Origin: Emticicia sp.
Lineage (GTDB): Bacteria; Bacteroidota; Bacteroidia; Cytophagales; Spirosomataceae
Direction: 5' to 3'
NCBI GenBank assembly: GCA_023254245.1
Contig: JALQYE010000005.1
Span: forward strand, 1-51,914
DNA length: 51,914 nt
Under the pieces are notes generated by a model, which did not search any database, was not told the DNA's origin, and was given only the letters and a program-made list of their open reading frames with translations. This document shows, piece after piece, positions 8,686 through 15,500 of this stretch. The number at the start of each line of letters is the position of its first letter. Position 1 is the stretch's first letter. The position numbers and the translations under genes are program-made.

Positions 8686-8741
8686 TGGTTTGCAAAATCA
8701 GTTTACAGCACTGTACTTTGTAAACTATTTTTGCAAAACCA
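8686..8741. promoter_or_regulatory. Inverted repeat between marR and fahA, candidate MarR operator or hairpin
   Basis: Arm 8686-8707 and arm 8719-8741 pair over about 22 bases with one bulge and two mismatches around an 11-base loop. Each arm carries the palindrome TTTGCAAA. It occupies nearly all of the 67 bases between marR and fahA, so it can affect fahA transcription either as an operator or as an RNA hairpin. Confidence 0.5.
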
Positions 8742-8748
8742 AAATACA

Positions 8749-9951
8749 ATGAATACTTGGCTCGATATAGCAGCAGACAGCGATTTTTCGATAGATAATC
8801 TTCCGTTTGGAATTTTCAGTACACACCAAAAAAAGCCACGAGTAGGCGTCAGAATTGGAGATTACGTTGTTGATTTAGAACAAACCCGTAAATTGGGTTT
8901 ATTGAATATTCCTCGAAATATTTGTAATCAATCGAGCCTTAATCCGTTTATTGGACTTGGTAAAAAACGCACAAATGCCGTTCGCCTGCAACTTCAGGAG
9001 TGGCTTACACAAGAAAATTCTCCATTAAAAAAGCATTTCGCCCACGTTTTTCATAAAATTGAAGATGTAAAAATGCACTTACCCGTAAAAGTCGGCGATT
9101 ACACTGATTTTTACTCAAGTATCGAACATGCAACCAATGCAGGAAAAATTTTCCGCCCAGATAACCCACTTTATCCAAACTGGAAACATATTCCTATTGC
9201 TTATCATGGTCGTGCCAGTTCGATTGTAGTTTCGGGTACTCCAATTCATCGCCCACAAGGGCAATTCAAACCTACTGATTCAACCAATCCAGTTTTTGGA
9301 TACACAAAAGAGTTAGATTTTGAATTAGAAATTGGTGCAGTTATTGGCAAAAACTCAGAGTATGGTCAGGGCATTAGGACCGCCGAAGCCGAAGATTATG
9401 TCTTCGGATTGGTGCTTTTCAATGACTGGTCGGCAAGAGATATTCAGCGTTGGGAAACATTACCTTTGGGGCCTTTTTTGGGGAAAAACTTTGCTTCTTC
9501 CATTTCTCCGTGGGTCGTTACGCTCGAAGCCTTAGAAATTTTTCGAGTAAAAGGCCCAACACAAGACCCTCAGCCATTGCCGTATTTGCAGGTTAATGGT
9601 ATCAGAAACTTTGATATTCATCTTACTGCAAAACTTAACGAAACAACTATTACTAATACAAATTTTAAATATATGTATTGGAATATTGCCCAGCAGGTTG
9701 CTCACCATACAGTCAACGGTTGTAACTTAAAAATCGGCGATATTTTAGCATCTGGAACAATAAGCGGTTCGGAAGTTGGTTCGTATGGCTCACTTTTAGA
9801 ACTCACTTGGGCTGGGAAAAATCAAATAACATTGAATGATGGAGAAACCCGCACTTACCTCGAAAGTGGTGATACCTTAACCTTGGCTGGATTTTGTGAA
9901 AAAGATGGAAAAAGAGTAGGATTTGGAGAAGTTACGGGGAAAATAGTTTAA
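8749..9951 (+). CDS. fahA: Fumarylacetoacetase
   Basis: The 400-residue protein matches fumarylacetoacetate hydrolase: an N-terminal SH3-like domain (about 1-110, opening MNTWLDIAADSDFSIDNLPF) and a C-terminal catalytic domain. Typical motifs include DYTDFYSSIEHATNAG, IAYHGRASSIVVSG, LDFELEIGAVIG and FNDWSARDIQRWE with the metal and catalytic residues. It hydrolyses fumarylacetoacetate to fumarate and acetoacetate, the last step of tyrosine breakdown. I use the ATG at 8749; a TTG six codons upstream lies in the inverted repeat arm and is not family-like. No maleylacetoacetate isomerase gene is present in the window. Confidence 0.95.
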   Translation: MNTWLDIAADSDFSIDNLPFGIFSTHQKKPRVGVRIGDYVVDLEQTRKLGLLNIPRNICNQSSLNPFIGLGKKRTNAVRLQLQEWLTQENSPLKKHFAHVFHKIEDVKMHLPVKVGDYTDFYSSIEHATNAGKIFRPDNPLYPNWKHIPIAYHGRASSIVVSGTPIHRPQGQFKPTDSTNPVFGYTKELDFELEIGAVIGKNSEYGQGIRTAEAEDYVFGLVLFNDWSARDIQRWETLPLGPFLGKNFASSISPWVVTLEALEIFRVKGPTQDPQPLPYLQVNGIRNFDIHLTAKLNETTITNTNFKYMYWNIAQQVAHHTVNGCNLKIGDILASGTISGSEVGSYGSLLELTWAGKNQITLNDGETRTYLESGDTLTLAGFCEKDGKRVGFGEVTGKIV

Positions 9952-9965
9952 ATAAAATTTACATC

Positions 9966-10050
9966 ACCCTGCCCCCTTCAAAGGGGGAGTTTTGTTATTG
10001 AGTAATAATTCCCCCTTTGAATCGGACTGCCGAAGCGGGGGGTAGGGGGA
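9966..10050. repeat. C-rich palindromic repeat between fahA and the flavin reductase gene
   Basis: Arm 9966-9990 (centre CCCCCTTCAAAGGGGGAG) and arm 10009-10050 (CCCCCTTTGAATCGGA, later CGGGGGGTAGGGGGA) form an inverted pair around an AT-rich loop. It is a copy of the same C-rich family found at 555, 7171 and 10943. Confidence 0.7.
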
Positions 10051-10067
10051 TGTCTTTCAGCAAAAAC

Positions 10068-10955
10068 ATGCTTACATTAAATCCGAAAGAATTAGATTCG
10101 AGAGTTTTTTACAGTTATATGACTGGGGCAGTAGCACCACGGCCCATTGCGTTTGCCAGTACGATTGACAAAGAAGGTAAAATAAATCTCAGTCCATTTA
10201 GCTTTTTTAATATCATGGGTATCAACCCTCCGATATTGGTTTTCGCACCCAATAATCGTGGTAGAGATGGCTCTAAAAAAGATACAACCCTCAATCTTGA
10301 AGAAGTACCAGAAGTAGTAATCAACATAGTAGATTATGACATGGTACAGCAAATGTCGCTTTCGAGTGTCGAGTTTCCACGAGGTACGAATGAATTTATT
10401 AAAGCAGGTTTTACCGAAGAAAAATCAGTTTTAGTCAAACCGCCAAGAGTAAAAGAATCAAAAGCTCAATTTGAATGTAAGGTTCTGGAAATCAAGCAGA
10501 TTGGTAGTATGAACTTAGCTATTTGTGAGGTTCTGATGGCACATATTTCTGAAAGTATTTTAGACGAAAACCAAAAAATAGACCAAACCAAAACCGATTG
10601 GGTTGCACGCATGGGCGGAGATTGGTATGCACGAGCAAATAGAGAAGCAATGTTTGAGGTAGAGAAGCCAATTACAAAAATAGGTATTGGCTATGATGCA
10701 ATTCCCGAAAAAATACGACTTTCAAAAATTCTTACTGGTAATCATTTAGGGCAACTCGGCAATATTGAGAATCTGCCAACACAAGCAGAAATTGAAGCAT
10801 ATAGGGCAATGCCAACGATGCAGAATATTATTGAGCAAGTCATGTACGGCTGTGCATTTCTCGATAATTTATTGCATGCCGAAGCCGCACGACTATTGAA
10901 TGAAAATAAAGTAAAAGAAGCATGGTTAGTGCTTCTGCAAAACCCCCATCCCTAA
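10068..10955 (+). CDS. Flavin reductase family (FMN-binding split barrel) protein
   Basis: The 295-residue protein starts MLTLNPKELD and has the flavin reductase/DIM6-NTAB split-barrel core: AVAPRPIAFASTID, INLSPFSFFNIMGINPPIL and VVINIVDYDM (about residues 20-110). Such proteins bind FMN and serve as reductases or oxidoreductases; the substrate is unknown. A C-terminal extension (about 200-295) is typical of the longer subgroup found with aromatic catabolic genes. The longer frame back to 10017 is made of the C-rich repeat and uses a TTG, so I reject it; ATG at 10050 remains possible. The last codons (NPHP and stop) are supplied by another repeat copy at 10943. Confidence 0.85.
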   Translation: MLTLNPKELDSRVFYSYMTGAVAPRPIAFASTIDKEGKINLSPFSFFNIMGINPPILVFAPNNRGRDGSKKDTTLNLEEVPEVVINIVDYDMVQQMSLSSVEFPRGTNEFIKAGFTEEKSVLVKPPRVKESKAQFECKVLEIKQIGSMNLAICEVLMAHISESILDENQKIDQTKTDWVARMGGDWYARANREAMFEVEKPITKIGIGYDAIPEKIRLSKILTGNHLGQLGNIENLPTQAEIEAYRAMPTMQNIIEQVMYGCAFLDNLLHAEAARLLNENKVKEAWLVLLQNPHP

Positions 10956-10974
10956 ATCCCCTGAAGGGGACTTT
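10943..10974. repeat. C-rich repeat copy at the 3' end of the flavin reductase gene
   Basis: CCCCCATCCCTAAATCCCCT followed by GAAGGGGACTTT, with the TAA stop of the upstream gene inside. It lies between two convergent genes. Confidence 0.6.
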
Positions 10975-11011
10975 GTGAAAATATTCACCATTAATAATTA
11001 ATCATTATACA

Positions 11012-11509
11012 TTAACTTTCTGGCGTTGGTCTCCATTTAAAAGATTGATTATCAATGGCTCTCATGGTGCAAAGAATTCCATCAAGATGGTCGTATTCGT
11101 GTTGCAAAAGTTCAGAAATAGCATCTTCTACCTGCCAAACTTGGGGTTGCCAATTCTCATCTAAGTATTTGATTGTGAGTTTTTTATGGCGATTTACTCT
11201 TACTAAAAGATTCGGAAATGACATACAATCATCCCACAATTCAAACATCTCCTCACTGAGATTTTCAAAAACTGGGTTTATTATAGTAATTGGTCGGTCA
11301 AGATTGAGATAAATCAAACGCTTCATTACTCCGAGTTGCGGGGCTGCAATTCCTCTACCAAATTGATATTTTGCCCTAATTTCTTCCATAACATTATGCA
11401 AATCTGCTACCCATGCCTTCACTTGTGGTAATTCATGCTCATAAACAGGCTCACATACTTCGTATAAACGTGGGTCGCCGAGTTGGAGTAAGTCATTTAA
11501 AGTTTTCAT
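11012..11509 (-). CDS. Peptide deformylase-like protein with altered motif 2
   Basis: The 165-residue protein has the three peptide deformylase motifs: GRGIAAPQ (51-58, consensus GxGxAAxQ), DDCMS (93-97, consensus EGCLS) and HEYDH (137-141, consensus HExDH). The metal ligands Cys95, His137 and His141 and catalytic Glu138 are present, so metal-dependent deformylation of N-formyl-Met peptides is possible. The change of EGCLS to DDCMS marks it as a divergent branch, so it may be a second, specialised deformylase beside a standard def elsewhere. It is a single-gene unit, convergent with the flavin reductase gene and divergent from the OmpA-type gene. Confidence 0.82.
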   Translation of the reverse strand: MKTLNDLLQLGDPRLYEVCEPVYEHELPQVKAWVADLHNVMEEIRAKYQFGRGIAAPQLGVMKRLIYLNLDRPITIINPVFENLSEEMFELWDDCMSFPNLLVRVNRHKKLTIKYLDENWQPQVWQVEDAISELLQHEYDHLDGILCTMRAIDNQSFKWRPTPES

Positions 11510-11559
11510 CGAAATCTATTTAACAAAAATTAACATCCACAAATAAACTAAAAAATACC

Positions 11560-11567
11560 TACATTCG
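11560..11567 (+). promoter_or_regulatory. -7-like box of the OmpA-type gene
   Basis: TACATTCG matches TAnnTTTG at all but one fixed position and lies 36 bases before the start codon. Confidence 0.35.
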
Positions 11568-11602
11568 TTTTTTCGGTGAAATAAAATTGAATTTTTAACG
11601 CG

Positions 11603-12850
11603 ATGAAAAAATTACTATCGACACTCTTTATTCTATCTTTTTTAAATAGTTTTGGTCAGATAATCACAAAAATGCCCGAAATTGATGACCAAACCAGCTA
11701 CGAAACGGATATTACAAAGGTTGAAATTCGTGGCAATTACACCATTGTCTTTTTTTCGTATCAAGTAGCCCAACAACGAGGTAATACTTATCAATTCCAA
11801 TTTCCGTTCCCCAATCAACCAAGACAAAATTCTGGTTATACGATTTCCTTTAATCCAAAAAGTTATATCAACGGTAATGGAAAGCGTTTTAAATACATTA
11901 AATGCACAGGTATTCCCGAATTACCCGAAGAAAAAGAAGTTGTTCCAGGTGAAAAATACCGTTTTACGGTTTATTTTGAGAAACTTGACGCAGGAATCGA
12001 AACTTTCAACTTAATTGAAGGAAAAAACCGCCCCGAAGACAGCCATAAATATTGGAACTTTTATGGGGTTCATATCAATAATCCTTTAGTACAAACCACT
12101 CCGCCTGCCGTTGCCAAAAAGCCCGAATCTCAAGAAGAAACCGAGGTAATGCTTACAATCAAGGGCAAACTCATTGATGCAAAAACCAATAAGCCAATTG
12201 CGGGAAAAGTATTGTATCGTTTTGATTTTGATGCTCAAAAGGCCGATTCGGTCAAAACTTCTCAAGCTGGAGAATTTTTGTTTAAACTAAAACCCGAAGC
12301 ATACACTTTTGTGGCTTCTGCCAAGGGATATGAATCGACACAAGAAAGCATAGATTTGTCTAAAATGGATAAAAGTCAGCAATTTGCCCAAAGTTTTTAT
12401 TTGAGCCCTATTGGAAAGGATGTTAAAAATCCTGAACCTGTAAAAGACGAAATTTCAAAGGCAGAACCTAAAGAAGAAATTAAATCGACCGAGTTGATTA
12501 CGAAGGTGGAAGAAAATAAGTTTAGGCTTAATAATTTTATTTTCAAGGAAGGAGATGCCACATTTTTACCAGAATCTACGGAGCAAATTGATGCTTTATT
12601 AAAAATGTTGAAAGAAGACCCAAAAATGAAAATTAGATTAGAAGGCCATACCGATAATGTAGGCGACCCCGTAAAAAACAAACAATTATCACTTGAAAGA
12701 GCTTACAACGTTCGAGAATATTTAAAAAGTAAGGGTATTGCAGGAGAAAGAATTCAGTTCAAAGGCTATGGAGATACCAAACCCATCGCGGATAATAAAA
12801 CGGAAGAAGGACGCAAGCAAAACCGAAGAGTGGAGTTTGTGATTTTATAA
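11603..12850 (+). CDS. OmpA family protein with carboxypeptidase-regulatory-like domain
   Basis: The 415-residue secreted protein has a signal peptide (1-19, ending NSFGQ), an N-terminal beta-rich region with no family I can name (about 20-165), a carboxypeptidase-D regulatory-like beta-sandwich (about 178-265, IKGKLIDAKTNKPIAGKVLY) and a C-terminal OmpA peptidoglycan-binding domain (about 300-415) with LEGHTDNVGD and KQNRRVEF. It is expected to anchor to peptidoglycan in the periplasm or at the outer membrane; no membrane barrel is apparent. A Lys/Glu-rich linker (about 270-295) joins the last two domains. It is transcribed alone, divergent from the deformylase gene. Confidence 0.85.
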   Translation: MKKLLSTLFILSFLNSFGQIITKMPEIDDQTSYETDITKVEIRGNYTIVFFSYQVAQQRGNTYQFQFPFPNQPRQNSGYTISFNPKSYINGNGKRFKYIKCTGIPELPEEKEVVPGEKYRFTVYFEKLDAGIETFNLIEGKNRPEDSHKYWNFYGVHINNPLVQTTPPAVAKKPESQEETEVMLTIKGKLIDAKTNKPIAGKVLYRFDFDAQKADSVKTSQAGEFLFKLKPEAYTFVASAKGYESTQESIDLSKMDKSQQFAQSFYLSPIGKDVKNPEPVKDEISKAEPKEEIKSTELITKVEENKFRLNNFIFKEGDATFLPESTEQIDALLKMLKEDPKMKIRLEGHTDNVGDPVKNKQLSLERAYNVREYLKSKGIAGERIQFKGYGDTKPIADNKTEEGRKQNRRVEFVIL

Positions 12851-12895
12851 CGTGGTTTCAGAAGAAATCTATAATGACATTCAGATTTTTATGAT

Positions 12896-12903
12896 TTACT
12901 TTG
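12896..12903 (+). promoter_or_regulatory. -7-like box upstream of the methyltransferase gene
   Basis: TTACTTTG differs from TAnnTTTG at one fixed position and lies 53 bases before the ATG of the methyltransferase. Confidence 0.35.
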
Positions 12904-12955
12904 TGTTATACAAACAAATAGTGTTTGGTTGAAATAAGAAGTTGGTTTTAATAAA

Positions 12956-13951
12956 ATGAGTTTAAAGAAAAAATATAGATTAATTTCATTATTTTCGGGT
13001 AGTGGTGGTCTCGATTTAGGGTTCTTAAATACAGATTGCGTTGAAATTTTATTAGCAAACGATAATAACAAATATGCCTGTGAATCGTACGCAAATAATA
13101 TAGGTAATCATATTGTTTGTGATGATATAAGAAATCTTAAGAATTTACCACAAGCAGATATTCTAATTGGAGGACCTCCATGCCAAGGTTTTTCCACAGC
13201 TAATCCGAATAGGTCACTTGACGACCCTCGAAACTGGCTATTCAAAGAATATGTTCGAGTATTGTCTGAGGTAAATCCTGATATTTTTGTAATGGAAAAT
13301 GTATCAGGAATGGTTACTTTGGAAAAAGGCATCGTACTTAAGTTAATTTTAGAAGAACTCGAAAATCAAAACTTTGATGTTCAATACAAAATTCTTAATG
13401 CCAAACATTATGGAACCGCACAAAGCCGAAATAGAACAATTATTGTTGGTACAAGAAAAGGCTTAAATCGGACATATAAATATCCAGAACCAGTTGTATA
13501 TCCACCACTATTTGGACAATTTTTAACAGTAGGAGATGTAATAATCAAAAACCCTATAAGTGAATACGTACACAATCACGATGTTTCAAAACTTTCGGCA
13601 TTGAATGAAGAAAGAATAAAGTTTATTCCTCAGGGTGGTTCGATGAAAGATTGTCCAGTAGAATTACAAAATAATTCTGACTTAAAAAGAGCAATGAAAA
13701 GACTGCATTTAAACGATGTAAGTCCTACTATTGTTCACAATAATAATGACCATTATTATCATCCGATTGAACATAGGCGGGTAACAATACGCGAAATGGC
13801 AAGAATACAAGGCTATCCAGATGATTATATATTCGCTGGCCCGAAAAGCGAACAATCAAGGCAAGTGGCTAATAGTGTACCATTACCATTTGCATTCCAT
13901 ATAGCAACCAGTGTAATAAACTACTTAAATGACACAAGAGAATCATATTGA
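12956..13951 (+). CDS. DNA (cytosine-5) methyltransferase of a type II restriction-modification system
   Basis: The 331-residue protein has the ordered motifs of C5-cytosine methyltransferases: I (SLFSGSGGLDLGF, 11-23), IV with catalytic Cys76 (GGPPCQGFS), VI (MENVSGM), VIII (AQSRNRTIIVG) and X near the C-terminus (ARIQGYPDDY, QVANSVPLPF). It transfers a methyl group from S-adenosylmethionine to cytosine in the target site and so protects host DNA. The 3' end overlaps the restriction gene by 23 bases, indicating coupled translation. The target is inferred to be CTAG from its partner. It is more AT-rich than flanking genes, which fits mobility. Confidence 0.93.
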   Translation: MSLKKKYRLISLFSGSGGLDLGFLNTDCVEILLANDNNKYACESYANNIGNHIVCDDIRNLKNLPQADILIGGPPCQGFSTANPNRSLDDPRNWLFKEYVRVLSEVNPDIFVMENVSGMVTLEKGIVLKLILEELENQNFDVQYKILNAKHYGTAQSRNRTIIVGTRKGLNRTYKYPEPVVYPPLFGQFLTVGDVIIKNPISEYVHNHDVSKLSALNEERIKFIPQGGSMKDCPVELQNNSDLKRAMKRLHLNDVSPTIVHNNNDHYYHPIEHRRVTIREMARIQGYPDDYIFAGPKSEQSRQVANSVPLPFAFHIATSVINYLNDTRESY

Positions 13952-14621
13952 AAGTAATCAATTTCAAGGCAAAGAACACGTATTAAATTACACGGCTCAA
14001 AGATATGGACTAACCAGACCAAGTAAGGTAGGTTCCGTTATGGAACTAATCAGAAAATGTCAACCTAAAACCATTCAAGATTGGGAGGAATTCTATTGGG
14101 AAAATGCCTACACTAAAAAGGTTGATGCTGAGAAAGTTGATAGAGAACTGATTGATGAGCTCGGAAAACGACTGTTTGAAAAAATCCATGCTGTTGTGAT
14201 TCCAGAATGGACAAAAGCATTTGAAGAAATTACTGAAAATGATTGTATAGATTATATCTTAGATGTAACAATCAGAAGAACATTTAATGGCTTTTTTAGA
14301 GAAAAATCGGTTGTTTTCGATAATCTGGCTAAAATATTTCCCGAACTAACTTTTGAAGAGAGTGATTCTGACTTAGACCACGCTGGAGATATAGATTATA
14401 TAGCAAAGTCAACAAAAAACAATAAAGTAGTTGGGATTCAAATTAAACCAATAACTTCAAATATTGCTTTTTCTGGTTACAGTGTATCCGAAAGAATGAA
14501 GAAAAACTTTAATGCGTTTGAAGACCAATATCGAGGAAAGGCTTTCGTTGTATTTTCAGAGAAAGAAAAGATAGTGAATAAAGATGTGATTGAACAAATA
14601 AGAGAATATCTCAATTCATAA
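13929..14621 (+). CDS. MjaI-type restriction endonuclease
   Basis: The 230-residue protein resembles the MjaI restriction enzyme family, whose founder cuts CTAG: the NYTAQRYGLTRPSKVGSVME segment (about 18-37) and WEEFYWENAY (about 53-62) are characteristic. A possible nuclease core is HAGDIDYIAKS followed by VVGIQIKPI (about 151-178), which has the D..(Q/E)xK pattern of PD-(D/E)xK enzymes, read here as D and Q-I-K. The start overlaps the methyltransferase gene by 23 bases. No controller protein gene is visible. Consistent with CTAG specificity, I found no CTAG anywhere in the window by eye. Family call is fairly sure; specificity is inferred. Confidence 0.82.
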   Translation: MTQENHIESNQFQGKEHVLNYTAQRYGLTRPSKVGSVMELIRKCQPKTIQDWEEFYWENAYTKKVDAEKVDRELIDELGKRLFEKIHAVVIPEWTKAFEEITENDCIDYILDVTIRRTFNGFFREKSVVFDNLAKIFPELTFEESDSDLDHAGDIDYIAKSTKNNKVVGIQIKPITSNIAFSGYSVSERMKKNFNAFEDQYRGKAFVVFSEKEKIVNKDVIEQIREYLNS

Positions 14622-14632
14622 TCCCCAAAAAT

Positions 14633-15361
14633 GTGAGGCTTTGCTCCGCTCAAATAGAATCAATCAAAGGAGATATTGAAAGAAATATTTAAAAACATAT
14701 TATTTGTACAAATAATGCTGTCCGAAATGCTGTAAACCTTATTTTCTTTCCAGAACTTTCAATTTTGGGCTACGAACCAACGCTCGTTCAAGAATTGGCC
14801 ATTTCAGAAACCGACCATTGTTTGGAAGTCTTTCAAAAACTTACCAATAACACTAATATCATCATTTGTATCGGAGTTCCCATTCACCAAAGTGCAGGTA
14901 TTTGCATTAGCATGATTATTTTTCAACCAAATATGCCACGAATCGTTTATTCCAAGCAAATCCTCCATGTCGACGAATATCCATATTTTATAAGTGGAAA
15001 AGAGCCAATTTTTATTTCGTATAAAGACCATAAAATTGCTCCCGCCATTTGCTTTGAATCCTTACCAAACGAGCATGCAGCTACTGCTTCTGCCCATGGA
15101 GCTGATATTTATTTAGCAAGTGTAGTAAAATCTGCGAAAGGAGTAGAAAAAGTCAATTTACATTACACCGAAATTGCCAAAAATCTAAGTCTCACAGTAC
15201 TGATGGCCAATGCCATTGGCCCTTCTGATGATTTTATGAGTGCTGGAAACTCAGCTGTTTGGAATGAGTACTGAGAAAAACTCTTCCAATTAGGTGACAC
15301 CACTGAAGCAATCATCGTTTACGATACCGCAACTCAACAATTCTTTACGCATCTTATCTAA
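14633..15361 (+). pseudogene. Decayed carbon-nitrogen hydrolase (nitrilase family)
   Basis: One continuous reading frame from a GTG at 14633 to TAA at 15359-15361 reads as a nitrilase-superfamily amidohydrolase but has an in-frame TAA at 14690-14692 and TGA at 15272-15274. Recognisable parts are IKGDIERNI before the first stop, LIFFPELSILGYEPTL with the catalytic Glu, and KIAPAICFESLPNEHA with the catalytic Cys. An intact piece (14765-15274, 169 residues) could be mistaken for a short gene. The family hydrolyses amide or nitrile bonds. It directly follows the restriction-modification genes, only 11 bases after the endonuclease stop codon. I regard it as non-functional. Confidence 0.85.
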
Positions 15362-15500
15362 AGTTTTTTAAAGCAAGCTAAAACAGGTATTTATACCCGC
15401 CTAAAGTTCAGGCTTGTTTTTTAGTTTTGATTCATCGATTAGAGCTTTTCCTAATCTTCATTTTTTTCGATTCGGACCGTTAAAACTATCAAAACAATTT

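Noticed and set aside
10017-10067. N-terminal extension of the flavin reductase-like protein
   Set aside because: It starts with TTG and is encoded by a repeat element; the family begins at the ATG at 10068.
14765-15274. A 169-residue intact hydrolase gene
   Set aside because: Homologous sequence continues in frame beyond both ends across stop codons, so it is a fragment of a pseudogene.
15362-15420. Terminator between the nitrilase remnant and the amine oxidase gene
   Set aside because: GCAAGC and GCTTGTTTTTT could pair over a long loop, but the stem is too short and interrupted to call.
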